From Deltaproteobacteria bacterium (GTDB lineage Bacteria > Desulfobacterota > Dissulfuribacteria > Dissulfuribacterales > QOAL01), in the NCBI GenBank assembly GCA_015494395.1, contig WGBG01000125.1:1-33836 (forward strand): DNA of 33,836 nt, given 5' to 3'. Below are positions 24,216-33,685 of the stretch, in pieces; position 1 is the stretch's first letter, and each line of letters opens with the position of its first letter. The position numbers were made by a program, and so were the translations under genes. A model generated the notes under the pieces. That model did no database searches. It was not told where the DNA came from and saw only the letters and a list, made by a program, of their open reading frames with translations.

Positions 24216-25241
24216 ATGTCACATTACGCCGATATATGCTCCAAACTGAAAGAAAATCCCCGTTCATGGTTAATCACAGGAGTGGCGGGTTTTATTGGTT
24301 CCAACCTGCTTGAAACCCTTCTTAGACTGGACCAGAATGTTACTGGCCTTGATAATTTTTCCACAGGATTCAGGCACAATCTTGATGAGGTCAAGGAACT
24401 GGTCACTCCTGAACAGTGGTCAAATTTCAATTTTATTGAAGGAGATATCCGGGACCTTGATACATGCAGGAAGGCATGTGCCGGCGTTGATTATGTGCTT
24501 CATCAAGCTGCACTTGGCTCTGTACCTCGTTCAATAGAGGATCCAATCAATACCAATGAAAACAACATATCGGGTTTTCTGAATATGCTTGTGGCTTCAC
24601 GGAATGAGCCTGTTAAGCGTTTTGTCTATGCTGCCTCAAGCTCAACTTACGGGGATCACCCGGATCTTCCAAAGGTTGAAGACAAAACAGGAAACCCCCT
24701 TTCTCCCTACGCTGTAACCAAACTGGTAAACGAACTCTATTCCTCTGTGTTTGCACGGACATACGGTTTTAACACCATTGGCCTTCGCTACTTCAACATC
24801 TTTGGGCAGAGGCAGGACCCTGACGGCGCCTATGCTGCAGTAATCCCCAAGTGGTTTGCTTCCATAATGAAGGGTGAGCCGGTTTATATCAACGGTGATG
24901 GCAAGACCAGCAGGGATTTCTGCTTTATAGACAACTGCGTTCAGGCAAATATCCTTGCAGCCACATCTGACGAAAGGGCAGCAAATCAGGTTTATAACAT
25001 AGCCTTTGGCCAAAGGACCACGCTTAATGAGCTTTTTGAGTTGATAAAAGAACGTGTGGTAAAGAAATTTCCGGAGGCAAAAGATACCAGACCCATTTAC
25101 AGGGATTTCCGCCCCGGAGATGTTCGCCACTCACTTGCAGATATTTCAAAGGCAAGGGAACTTATTGGTTATGAACCTGAATTTTCCATAAGGTCCGGCC
25201 TGGACAGGGCAGCTCAGTGGTATATCAGGAGATTTTCATGA
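24216..25241 (+). CDS. wbpP: UDP-N-acetylglucosamine 4-epimerase, WbpP/TviC type
   Basis: A 341-residue extended SDR enzyme that interconverts UDP-GlcNAc and UDP-GalNAc (or the uronic acids) for surface polysaccharide. It has the NAD motif [13 protein letters not shown] near residue 21, [31 protein letters not shown], the active-site YAVTK (Y-x3-K), and [23 protein letters not shown]. This run is very like Pseudomonas WbpP, and the N-terminus is also colinear. AAAGGA lies 5-9 nt before the ATG. It follows the yvcK-like gene by 92 bp and converges on the HD-GYP gene with a 30-bp gap that has no clear terminator. TviC naming would be equally valid. Confidence 0.9.
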   Translation: MSHYADICSKLKENPRSWLITGVAGFIGSNLLETLLRLDQNVTGLDNFSTGFRHNLDEVKELVTPEQWSNFNFIEGDIRDLDTCRKACAGVDYVLHQAALGSVPRSIEDPINTNENNISGFLNMLVASRNEPVKRFVYAASSSTYGDHPDLPKVEDKTGNPLSPYAVTKLVNELYSSVFARTYGFNTIGLRYFNIFGQRQDPDGAYAAVIPKWFASIMKGEPVYINGDGKTSRDFCFIDNCVQANILAATSDERAANQVYNIAFGQRTTLNELFELIKERVVKKFPEAKDTRPIYRDFRPGDVRHSLADISKARELIGYEPEFSIRSGLDRAAQWYIRRFS

Positions 25242-25271
25242 ACTTAAATGTCAGGAAATCCAATCTATGTT

Positions 25272-26567
25272 TCAGGCGTGAGGGGTTGAAGAAACCTGGT
25301 CTTTTATCTTTGCAAATTTCATCTCGAAGAGGGCTTCCGATTCCTTCTGCCTGGCCTTAACATTACCTGCAACATCCTTGAAGTTATCCAGCAGTATATC
25401 AACAACCAATTTGTCAAGGGCCTGGTTGGTTACCTGTGCTGACAGTATCTTTTTTATCTTTTCCTTAGCCATCCCATCCCTGTACGGTCTGTTTTCAAAC
25501 AGGGCTGTAAAAATATCAGCAACTGCCATTATTCTGGCGCCAATATTTATCTTTTCTGCCTTGACGTGAAATGGGTAGCCGGTGCCATCCAGTTTTTCAT
25601 GATGAAATGCCGCCCACTCTGCTATCAGGTCAAGTCCGCCTATGGTACTGAGGACAGTATATGTGAAATAGGTATGCTGTCTTATAATCTCAAACTCTCT
25701 TTTGGTTAGTTTACCCTGTTTTTCCAAAACAGAATTTGGTACAGCAAGTTTTCCAAGATCGTGAAAATATCCTGCAATTTCCATCTGAGTTGTTTCGGAA
25801 TCAGTGAACCCAAGGTATTGTGACAGCATAACTGCACATTGCGCCACTCCGGTTGAATGAGTGGCAGTAAACCGGGATTTGAAATCCACTAGGTGACGAA
25901 AAATTGATGCGATTGAAAAAATATCCTTCTCGTAAATTTCGCTCTTCCTGAAAGGCCCATAATGCAGCAGTAACGAATATAAACGGGGTGACACCATATC
26001 AAGCCAGAAATCTTCATACCTAGATACCAGCATGAATATCTCCACGATATCCTTGTGAATAGTGGGACCTCCCAAAGAGGCAATCCTGGTCCTTATATCA
26101 TCTACCTGGTGTAGAATATATTCGTTGCGCAGAACTGAACGTTCAATGGTGTCAGCCAGGAATACTATCTGTGCACCCATGACATCAGAATGTCCAATTG
26201 ATTCATCCCAACTTCGCCATGGCCGGTGATGATACCGTACAATGCGTGCTGAGGGCATCAGTAGGGATGAGAGTTTGAAGAGTTCTTCTCCCAGGATGCA
26301 ATGGGCATTGATGTCAACATTCTTTAGCTTTAGTCCTGCGTGGAGCCTGGTCTTGTCTTCCAAGGATAGCGCGCCGATATCATGGAATATTGCGGCCAGG
26401 AATATGTTATTGATTTCTCCATCCGAAAGTCCAGCCTCCCTGGCAATTTTCCAGGCTATAAACGCTGTCCTTATCTGATGTGAAGCGATGTCGGGACTGG
26501 CAATGTCTATCGCGTCGGAGAGTGAGAGAACAAAGTTGCTGAATGGCGCACTGAATTCGTGTATCAT
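25272..26567 (-). CDS. HD-GYP c-di-GMP phosphodiesterase with two HD domains (paralog 1)
   Basis: A 431-residue cytoplasmic protein. The N-terminal half (about 20-180) is a variant HD domain with SHQIRTAFIAWKIA, IFHDIGALS and RYHHRPW. The C-terminal half (about 235-400) is a full HD-GYP domain: HSTGV, YFHDLGKLAVP, RQHTYFTYTVL, and the signature HHEKLDGTGYPFH, with DIFTAL and NRPYRDGM after it. The HD-GYP residues that bind metal and c-di-GMP are kept, so it should break down c-di-GMP. It lies 14 bp after the bacteriohemerythrin gene and is a tandem paralog of 27047-28306. No transmembrane or receiver domain is present, so the N-terminal HD may be the sensor part. Confidence 0.9.
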   Translation of the reverse strand: MIHEFSAPFSNFVLSLSDAIDIASPDIASHQIRTAFIAWKIAREAGLSDGEINNIFLAAIFHDIGALSLEDKTRLHAGLKLKNVDINAHCILGEELFKLSSLLMPSARIVRYHHRPWRSWDESIGHSDVMGAQIVFLADTIERSVLRNEYILHQVDDIRTRIASLGGPTIHKDIVEIFMLVSRYEDFWLDMVSPRLYSLLLHYGPFRKSEIYEKDIFSIASIFRHLVDFKSRFTATHSTGVAQCAVMLSQYLGFTDSETTQMEIAGYFHDLGKLAVPNSVLEKQGKLTKREFEIIRQHTYFTYTVLSTIGGLDLIAEWAAFHHEKLDGTGYPFHVKAEKINIGARIMAVADIFTALFENRPYRDGMAKEKIKKILSAQVTNQALDKLVVDILLDNFKDVAGNVKARQKESEALFEMKFAKIKDQVSSTPHA

Positions 26568-26581
26568 AAATCAGTAATACC

Positions 26582-26977
26582 TTACGGATTACCCAAAAGA
26601 TACTGCCCGATCTTTTTATCTTCAGTAATGATATGCTCAATTAGCCATCTCTGAAGGAAGATTAGAAGTTCCTTATTATTTAACCTACCCCCTTTTTTCA
26701 AGACAAGAAGTATATCCCGCACCTCGTTCACAAGTTTCTTGTGAAGTTCGACATGACGCGAATATTCAGGAAAAGATATTTTTTTCATAACCTCTTCCTC
26801 ATCGCGGAAATGAACCTTTACATAGTCTACCAGATCTTTTAAGATTTTTCCCGTTTCGTAGGTCATCTCCTCATGGGCTTTTGTCGCATCTTCAAGGATT
26901 GTTGTCATATCCACCAGTTTTTTATGTTGCTCGTCTATTACAACTATACCAGTTGCATAATCATCCTTCCATAACAT
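26582..26977 (-). CDS. Bacteriohemerythrin
   Basis: A 131-residue non-haem di-iron, oxygen-binding protein. All hallmarks are seen: WKDDYATGIVVIDEQHKKLVD at the N-terminus (His ligand), VKVHFRDEEEVM with His and Glu ligands, HVELHKKLV with two His, and HIITEDKKIG with His and Asp at the end. It is preceded by AAGGAGGTGG, one of the strongest ribosome-binding sites in the window (26979-26988). It is sandwiched between the two HD-GYP paralogs, 69 bp after the one upstream and 14 bp before the one downstream, which suggests that oxygen or redox state feeds into c-di-GMP turnover (inference). Confidence 0.95.
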   Translation of the reverse strand: MLWKDDYATGIVVIDEQHKKLVDMTTILEDATKAHEEMTYETGKILKDLVDYVKVHFRDEEEVMKKISFPEYSRHVELHKKLVNEVRDILLVLKKGGRLNNKELLIFLQRWLIEHIITEDKKIGQYLLGNP

Positions 26978-27046
26978 GATCCACCTCCTTATGTTCTTAT
27001 GTTCGGACTGATAAAATTACTATGACCAATTTATAAACGTCCTGCT

Positions 27047-28306
27047 TCAGCCGGGATGCTGTTCTATCTGTCGGGAATAGTAACGTCTCGCCTCGGCACG
27101 TTTCTCTTCCACCATAGAATTTATATCATCATAATTATCAACGAGAAGATTGACAGTTCTGCTATCAAGCAGGTTGTTTTTGGCATAATCGCTCAGGATG
27201 TCCTTAACTTCCTTTTTATCCCTCACAGGCCTATATGGTCTTTCCTCACTTAATGAGCCAAACATCTCTGCTACAGCCATAATCCTTGCTCCTGTAGTTA
27301 AATTTTCATCCTTAATATGGAAGGGATATCCTGATCCGTCGAGGAATTCATGATGAAACGCTGCCCACTCAGCTATTTGTCCCATTCCTGTATTCTTCAG
27401 CGCCATGTATGTAAGATATGGATGCTGTTTCATAGTATTATATTCATCAGGTGTCAGGGCTTCAGGTTTATCAAGTATTGCCACCGGAACGGCAAGCTTA
27501 CCCAGGTCATGGAAATTGCCGGCAATTTCCATGCACATAAGTTCAAATTCTGTAAATCCTTCAAGGGATGCCAATTGCACCGCACATTCTGTTACACCGG
27601 CGGAGTGTGCGGCTGTAGAGTTGGATTTAAAGTCAATGAGGTTCTTTACGAGTGACGCAATGGATACAAGCATGGTAAAATCGTCTTCAATGCCATGCAG
27701 AGGCCCAGAGTCACGCATTATTGCATGCAGCTTGCTGTTTACAATATCCAGCCAGAAATCTTCTCTTGAGGCAATCTCCATAAATACTTCAATAACCCCT
27801 GGATGAATCTCTTTGCCTGCCTTTTTTTTGAGCTTCGCCAGCAAAGATTCGGTCTGGTTCAAAATAAATACATCCCGCCTTATGAGCCGCTCCACATAAT
27901 CTGCAAGAAAGAGTATCTGCGCTTCAAGAACATCGGGATCCTCAATAGGACATCGCCAGTCGCACCATTTTCTGTGATGAAATCTTACAATCCTTGCGGC
28001 ATCCTCAAGGACCGGAGTCATCCTGAAAAGCAGTTCGCCTATAACACAATGCTGTTCCGTTTTTTCTGTTTCAAACGCATGGAGCTTTATTTTTTCTTCA
28101 GGCGCCAATGCCCCAATATCATGCAGAAGAGCTGCCTTATACAACTTTTCCACGGACGCTCGCGGCAGTTTGGCGGCAAGTGCGATCTGCCACGCAATAT
28201 ACGAAGTACGCAGTTGATGGGAGGCAACCACAGGACTGACCATTTCAACTGCATCGGAAATAGAAAGCAACAAATTCCCAATGTTGGTCTTAACTTTTTC
28301 AATCAT
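27047..28306 (-). CDS. HD-GYP c-di-GMP phosphodiesterase with two HD domains (paralog 2)
   Basis: A 419-residue paralog of the gene at 25272-26567, alike over its whole length. The N-terminal HD reads SHQLRTSYIAWQIA, LLHDIGALAPEEK and RFHHRKW. The C-terminal HD-GYP has HSAGVTECAV, NFHDLGKLAVP, KQHPYLTYMAL and HHEFLDGSGYPFH, with all catalytic residues kept. It is the first gene of the HD-GYP/hemerythrin/HD-GYP set and follows a roughly 640-bp non-coding region. The pair probably arose by tandem duplication, with the hemerythrin gene inserted or kept between. ATG start. Confidence 0.9.
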   Translation of the reverse strand: MIEKVKTNIGNLLLSISDAVEMVSPVVASHQLRTSYIAWQIALAAKLPRASVEKLYKAALLHDIGALAPEEKIKLHAFETEKTEQHCVIGELLFRMTPVLEDAARIVRFHHRKWCDWRCPIEDPDVLEAQILFLADYVERLIRRDVFILNQTESLLAKLKKKAGKEIHPGVIEVFMEIASREDFWLDIVNSKLHAIMRDSGPLHGIEDDFTMLVSIASLVKNLIDFKSNSTAAHSAGVTECAVQLASLEGFTEFELMCMEIAGNFHDLGKLAVPVAILDKPEALTPDEYNTMKQHPYLTYMALKNTGMGQIAEWAAFHHEFLDGSGYPFHIKDENLTTGARIMAVAEMFGSLSEERPYRPVRDKKEVKDILSDYAKNNLLDSRTVNLLVDNYDDINSMVEEKRAEARRYYSRQIEQHPG

Positions 28307-28949
28307 GAATATCCATCCTTGTCACATAGTTTAATTTCACGAATTCTAATTCTGAATAGTTAAGGGAATACACTTTTTAATTGGGTTGCGATATGCTCAA
28401 ATATTAAAAAATAATGTTAAATTTTTACTCCAACTTTAATCCTTTGCGAAAGTATAAAATTCTCCAATCCCCCGGTTGGAATTTATAAAAGCAAGAGAAA
28501 TTTCTATATCCGAACTACCAAAATAGTATATTGCCCACCATAACTTGAGCTTTCTCAAGTTCATATTTAACCATTCGGCATGTACTCAACTATTCTTAAA
28601 GAATGACAGAAATCTACCTTTATAAATGACTATAATTACCGGGAGCCTTATCTCAATGTTGCTTCTTGAAATGCTGGACAAGTAAGGCCACGAAAAGGTA
28701 TAACTCTTACCATTACACTGATAAATATAAACAAGGGCCACTGTGAATCGGACATAGCCCTTTGAAAAACTGAAAGTGGGATGGGATCGGGCTAATCAGA
28801 AGAGCAGCTAAAATGGGACAGCAGACGAGATGATGGCACGAAAAGATAGTTGCAGTTTAGACAAGGGCAATCAATATAGAACCGTAAACAGTTACTAAAG
28901 GCTGTTATAAACAAATCCAGAGTGTACTTGGGTGTTGATAGTGTAAATC
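28307..28949. other. Long AT-rich non-coding region between divergent signalling genes
   Basis: About 640 bp (about 720 if the kinase starts at 29025) without a credible gene. It should hold promoters for the leftward HD-GYP operon and the rightward kinase. A perfect hairpin lies at 28542-28561, and AAGGGC/GCCCTT near 28733-28764 could close another stem. The 150 bp before the kinase are purine-rich. I compared the region with the c-di-GMP-I (GEMM) riboswitch core and with a sigma-54 promoter and accept neither. Confidence 0.5.
28542..28561. repeat. Perfect 8-bp inverted repeat (operator- or hairpin-like)
   Basis: AACTTGAG-CTTT-CTCAAGTT is a perfect palindrome with a 4-nt loop. It is roughly 240 bp upstream of the leftward HD-GYP gene and 390-460 bp upstream of the kinase. 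No T-run follows on either strand, so an operator or RNA hairpin is more likely than a terminator. Confidence 0.5.
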
Positions 28950-29024
28950 TTGATTCTGCCTGACTCACAACTCGAAAAGCAGCAGAAGATTACCGGACTG
29001 AATTTTATTTTTGGTAATTCAACC

Positions 29025-31325
29025 ATGTTTAATCTTTTAGAAACCACAAAATTCTATAACAACATCTTCAATACCATTTCTGATCCACTTTTTATCTCTG
29101 ATTATGAAAACGGTCATATACTGCAGGCAAACAAGGCCGCGGCCAATTTTGCCGGACTGCCCCTGGATGAGTTAATCGGGAAAAACTGGATTGAGTTGGG
29201 AGGGTGGAAAAACAGGGATGAGAGGCAGCAATTTATCCAAAGACTTGAGCATGATGGCCAGATAGCCAATCTTCGTCTCGACCGCATTTTTAATGGCAGG
29301 CGCATTGTTGTCTATATCCATGCGACAAAGATAAATTTTCAAGGCACGCAGGCAATACTGGTACACCTGAAGGATGAGACTGCTGAGGCAGTTAAGGCCG
29401 AAGAACTGCAGATCAGTGAACAGAGACTCAGGCAGGCAGAGAAGATAGCCCTGCTTGGGCATTGGCAATATATTGCTGATTCAGGCCAAATTCACTGGTC
29501 TGAAGGGATGTTCAGCCTACTTGAGTATGACAAATCTGATACAAAACCTTCCCTAATAAAATTCCTCCGCCGGATAGTACCGGAAGATAGAAGGGATGTC
29601 CTGCAAAGTTACAGGAATGCCATTACTAGGAGGAGTTCAGAATTTTCCATAATTTTTAGGATCAGGAGGGGATTTGATGATATCAGGTATATTAGGGAAA
29701 CAGGTTCACTGAACTTCAAAGAGCGGTTGTTTGTTTCCTCAATGGGTGTCCTCCAGGATGTCACCAATGAACATAAATTGACCCTTGATTTGCATAAAAG
29801 TGAACAGCGTTGGCGAGATACCTTTAATGCAGTCAGGGCAGGCATTATGCTGCTTGACAGGAATAAAAGAATAATACTTGCCAACAGGGCAGTAGCAGAA
29901 ATCTATGGAGTTGATCACCGTTCATTGCCCAACGCATGTTGTTGTGAAGTGATGAATTGCGGGAAAAAAGGTTGTGATCAGTGCGCAATAAACAGAGCCA
30001 TGCAAACAGGCAAAACGGAAAACATTGAGATAGAACTCCCAACAATTAATAAGTCCATCATGTTAAATGCGGCGCCGGTAAAGGACCAACGTGGCAATAT
30101 TGACTACATAGTACATGTATCCCACGATATCACAAAATTGAAAGAAACCGAACAGATGCTGAGGCATGCCCAGAAGATGGAGGCAATAGGTACGCTTGCG
30201 GGAGGAATTGCTCATGATTTTAACAACATACTTACTGCAATAGTAGCCAACACCGAACTGGCCATGCTGCACAACAAAACAGACATGCAGTTGCAGCAAT
30301 TTCTTAAAAGGATATTGCTGTCATCTGCCAGAGCCACCGATCTTGTCAGGCAGATTTTGACTATAAGCAGACAGAGTGGAGACGAACCGGAGATGACTTC
30401 CCTTACATCTCTTGTCAAGGAAATCCTGAAAATGCTGCGCGCTGCTGTTCCTGCCACTATAGAATTAAGGACAGACATATCATCTGAGGATATTACAGTT
30501 TATGCCCCAACGGTTAATATCCATCAAATAATAATGAATCTATGCACTAATGCCTACCAGGCAATGGAAGGCAGACACGGAATTTTGACTGTAAAACTCT
30601 CGCGGACTACCTCAGTTCCGGAACATGCATGTATCTGCGAAACAGATATGGGGCCGTTAACAGCTAACAGGGAATGGGCTCATCTTGAAGTTTCCGATAC
30701 GGGAGGTGGAATCCCTCCAGAGATAGTGGAGCGTGTATTTGAACCATATTTTACTACAAAAAAACGGGGAGAGGGAACCGGGCTGGGGCTGGCCCTTGTC
30801 CACAGTATTGTCAAACAGGCACAGGGGCACATAATTCTTGACACTAAAATTGGCAAAGGGACCAAAGTAAATATTTACTTGCCAATTGCAAAGGAAACCA
30901 ATTCCTCTGAAGATTTATTTCTGCCAGAATTCTCTAAGATGCGGCACGAGGAACGGATAATGGTGATAGACGATGAACAGGCGATAAGCAGTGCCATAAA
31001 GGCGTTTCTTGAAATAGCAGGTTTTAATGTACAAGCCTACAGCAATCCCTCGGATGCCCTGGCTGTGTTTTCACAAAAGAGCAAGATGTTTGATATTATA
31101 ATAACGGATATGACTATGCCCGGCATGACTGGGATTGAACTCGCACGTAAAATAAAGCAGTTAAGGCCCGACATCCCCATCATTCTTAACACTGGTTATG
31201 CTGATGAAGAACTTAGAGCTGTTGCGGAAACAGCAAGAATAGACTGTTTTTTGAGCAAACCCCTGAGGTTTAATGTCCTGCTGCAGCAGGTTAAGAAGGT
31301 CTTGAACTCTGAACTTACAAGATAA
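29025..31325 (+). CDS. Hybrid sensor histidine kinase with three PAS domains and a C-terminal receiver
   Basis: The 766-residue soluble protein has PAS1 (about 10-120; DPLFISDYENGHILQAN), PAS2 (about 135-255; IALLGHWQYIADSG), and PAS3 (about 265-375; GIMLLDRNKRIILANRAV) with the cysteine cluster CCCEVMNCGKKGCDQC. The HisKA box GGIAHDFNNILTAI follows with His397, then HATPase motifs NLCTNAYQAM, DTGGGIPPEIVERVFEPYFTTK and GTGLGLALVHSI. A receiver domain ends the protein, with phospho-Asp695 in TDMTMPGM and the Lys in LSKPL. The ORF track starts at a TTG (28950); the ATG at 29025 is preferred because it leads directly into PAS1, but neither has a strong ribosome-binding site. Expected role: sensing a redox or small-molecule cue and passing phosphate onward. 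The bcsA-like gene starts 54 bp downstream. Confidence 0.88.
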   Translation: MFNLLETTKFYNNIFNTISDPLFISDYENGHILQANKAAANFAGLPLDELIGKNWIELGGWKNRDERQQFIQRLEHDGQIANLRLDRIFNGRRIVVYIHATKINFQGTQAILVHLKDETAEAVKAEELQISEQRLRQAEKIALLGHWQYIADSGQIHWSEGMFSLLEYDKSDTKPSLIKFLRRIVPEDRRDVLQSYRNAITRRSSEFSIIFRIRRGFDDIRYIRETGSLNFKERLFVSSMGVLQDVTNEHKLTLDLHKSEQRWRDTFNAVRAGIMLLDRNKRIILANRAVAEIYGVDHRSLPNACCCEVMNCGKKGCDQCAINRAMQTGKTENIEIELPTINKSIMLNAAPVKDQRGNIDYIVHVSHDITKLKETEQMLRHAQKMEAIGTLAGGIAHDFNNILTAIVANTELAMLHNKTDMQLQQFLKRILLSSARATDLVRQILTISRQSGDEPEMTSLTSLVKEILKMLRAAVPATIELRTDISSEDITVYAPTVNIHQIIMNLCTNAYQAMEGRHGILTVKLSRTTSVPEHACICETDMGPLTANREWAHLEVSDTGGGIPPEIVERVFEPYFTTKKRGEGTGLGLALVHSIVKQAQGHIILDTKIGKGTKVNIYLPIAKETNSSEDLFLPEFSKMRHEERIMVIDDEQAISSAIKAFLEIAGFNVQAYSNPSDALAVFSQKSKMFDIIITDMTMPGMTGIELARKIKQLRPDIPIILNTGYADEELRAVAETARIDCFLSKPLRFNVLLQQVKKVLNSELTR

Positions 31326-31379
31326 AGAAAATATCGTATTAACAGGTAATTATGGCTTTTAAGGTGGGATGAATTTCTT

Positions 31380-33683
31380 ATGGAGCTTGCCTCAGATTTT
31401 AAGGCAGACAAGATCTCTATTTTAGTAACAGCCACTGGTCTTGTTGTATATTTCTGGCTATCAGTCCTGGTGATTCCAGACAAATGGGGGATTGCAATAT
31501 ATGGAATTGTTTGTCTGTTACTTATATTGAACATCTTTTTCAGGCGCAGTGGATATCCTAGATGTATCTATATAAGTCTTGCTTTGTTTTCGGCCTTTCA
31601 GTACTGGCATTGGAGACTTACCCAGACCATTTCCTTTATGGGTATTCCTGATATCATAGCTGCTCTATTACTTGTGGGAGCAGAGTTGTACAGCGCCATT
31701 CTCTTTTTCCTAAGCCTTTTTGTAGGTGTGGCGCCGCTATACAGAAAGCCTGAATGCCCACCTGCCGGAACAAAAAGGCTTCCAACAGTAGATATATTTA
31801 TTCCAACATATAATGAACCTGTTGAAATCCCGAAGATAACCGCCCTTGCAGCAAAAAACATAATATATCCTGATGGCACGTTTCATGTTTACATTTTAGA
31901 TGATGGGGCTACTGAGGCAAGACGAAATTCAGCTAATCACAGGGTCCGCACCGCCGCTCTTAAACGCTATGAAGAACTGTCCAGCTTTTGTAAAGAGGCT
32001 GGAGTTACCTATTTAACAAGAAAAGATAACTCCCATGCAAAGGCTGGAAACCTCAATTTTGCGTTGAAACACAGCAGTGGTGAAATTGTTGCGGTTCTTG
32101 ATTGTGATCATGTTCCGACCCAGGATTTTCTGATCAAAACCACACATTATTTTATAAAAGATCCTAAACTTTTTCTCGTACAGACCCCGCATTTTTTTAT
32201 TAACCCTGATCCTATAGATAAAAATCTGAAGATATTTTACTCAGCCCCCAGTGAGAATGAAATGTTTTACAGGGGCGTGCTCCCCGAGATGGATTTCTGG
32301 GACTCTGCGTATTTTTGTGGTTCTGCAGCACTTCTTAGTAGAAAATGCCTTGAGACCACCAAAGGCTTCAAGGGGGAGACTGTAACCGAGGATGCCGAGA
32401 CCGCTATTGCCCTCCATGCCAATGGATTTAGAAGTATATATATACCTCATCCTCTTGTTTGCGGAATGACGCCTGATATTTTTTCAGATTTTATTTCCCA
32501 AAAGGTCAGATGGGCACAGGGAATGATTCAGATATTCCTGCTAAAGAGTCCTTTTACTGAACCAGGGCTGAAATGGTATCAAAAGATATGCTATTTTAAC
32601 TGTATGTTTTACTGGTTTTTTTGTTTTGCACGTATAATTTTCCTTATAGCGCCTCTATTCTTTATCTTTTTCAAGTTGAATGTGTACAATGCATCCATGC
32701 ATCAGATCTTAACCTACACTGTACCTTACATCCTGACGCTTTTTATTACTCATAATTATCTGCACGGTCATGTAAGGTGGCCACTATTTTCAGAAATATA
32801 CGAGATACTTCAGTCTCTTTACATACTTCCTGCAATTATAGATGTTCTTAGAAATCCTAGGGCCACCTCGTTTAAGGTTACCTCCAAGGGATATACACTA
32901 TCAGAAGATAAATTAAGCGCCCTGGCCTACCCGTTTCATCTTATCTTCTGGGCGTTGGTAATTTCTATGGGAATATGTATACATAATTACAACTATGAGC
33001 CAATATACCGGGATACACTTTTAGTAACCGGGTGCTGGATAATGTTCAATATTGCCATAATGTTTTTTACATTGGGCGTGGTGTATGAGAAAAAACAGGT
33101 ACGAAAATTCCATAGAGCTAAGGCATGGAGGAATGTCGAGGTCTGTACTGGAACAGAAAGATTTAATGCAAAGTTAACAGACCTTTCCTGGAACGGTGCT
33201 GGCCTGGAAATTAGGGTGCCTGCCAACAGGGTTAATGATGTCGTCTCCTGCAAAACTCTGTTGATGAAATATCCCTATGACAGTGAATTTATCGAGATCC
33301 CGTTAGATGTTAAATTCAGCAAAACTCTTGACAGAAAACATGTCAACAGGGGTAAAAAAGAAGGAAAGGAAAGTTTCAGGATTGTAAAGACTGGCTGCAG
33401 CATTGCGCTTGACGATTCTATAGAATCTACACGAAAAAAGGCACTTCTTGTTTATGGCGACAGTGAGCGCTGGAAGAAATTCTGGGAGATGAAGGAGAGG
33501 CGTCATAATATTATAGAAGTAATATTTTTTCTGTTAAAGAATGCTTCTCCTTGGTCAATCAAAGCAGGCATAGAATTCGTAAGATACAATGTTAAACTAA
33601 TTAACAGAGTGGTTTCAAAACCATTTTTTTTCAAAAAAAGGAATAGTGTTCCAAATAGTTCCACAATAATATCAGGTAAATAA
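31380..33683 (+). CDS. bcsA: BcsA-like cellulose synthase catalytic subunit with PilZ domain
   Basis: A 767-residue polytopic GT2 synthase that extends beta-glucan across the inner membrane. Four N-terminal helices precede the GT domain: DIFIPTYNEP, LDDG (D174, D175), VLDCDHV (D241, D243), YFCGSAALLSRK, TEDAE (D338), and QKVRW (Q374-W378). All match the D,D,D,QxxRW pattern. Further helices lie between 395 and 570. A PilZ domain follows with RKFHR (R575-R579) and DLSWNG (D601-G606), the intact c-di-GMP-binding RxxxR and D/NxSxxG motifs. Activation by c-di-GMP is therefore expected. It is shorter than the 870-residue E. coli form but similar to other PilZ-bearing synthases; another beta-glucan product is possible. 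No bcsB or other subunit is in view; R1 copy 3 starts 2 bp after the stop. Confidence 0.9.
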   Translation: MELASDFKADKISILVTATGLVVYFWLSVLVIPDKWGIAIYGIVCLLLILNIFFRRSGYPRCIYISLALFSAFQYWHWRLTQTISFMGIPDIIAALLLVGAELYSAILFFLSLFVGVAPLYRKPECPPAGTKRLPTVDIFIPTYNEPVEIPKITALAAKNIIYPDGTFHVYILDDGATEARRNSANHRVRTAALKRYEELSSFCKEAGVTYLTRKDNSHAKAGNLNFALKHSSGEIVAVLDCDHVPTQDFLIKTTHYFIKDPKLFLVQTPHFFINPDPIDKNLKIFYSAPSENEMFYRGVLPEMDFWDSAYFCGSAALLSRKCLETTKGFKGETVTEDAETAIALHANGFRSIYIPHPLVCGMTPDIFSDFISQKVRWAQGMIQIFLLKSPFTEPGLKWYQKICYFNCMFYWFFCFARIIFLIAPLFFIFFKLNVYNASMHQILTYTVPYILTLFITHNYLHGHVRWPLFSEIYEILQSLYILPAIIDVLRNPRATSFKVTSKGYTLSEDKLSALAYPFHLIFWALVISMGICIHNYNYEPIYRDTLLVTGCWIMFNIAIMFFTLGVVYEKKQVRKFHRAKAWRNVEVCTGTERFNAKLTDLSWNGAGLEIRVPANRVNDVVSCKTLLMKYPYDSEFIEIPLDVKFSKTLDRKHVNRGKKEGKESFRIVKTGCSIALDDSIESTRKKALLVYGDSERWKKFWEMKERRHNIIEVIFFLLKNASPWSIKAGIEFVRYNVKLINRVVSKPFFFKKRNSVPNSSTIISGK

Positions 33684-33685
33684 AT

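Noticed and set aside
24642-25130. 162-codon antisense ORF inside the epimerase gene
   Set aside because: Shadow of wbpP; the plus strand carries unmistakable SDR motifs.
28834-28853. sigma-54 promoter TGGCAC...TTGC
   Set aside because: The two blocks are 10 bases apart instead of about 5, so the GG and GC elements are out of register.
28680-28860. c-di-GMP-I (GEMM) riboswitch
   Set aside because: Only scattered fragments such as GCCACGAAAAGG and GAAAGTGGGATGGG resemble it; the tetraloop/receptor arrangement is not present in order.
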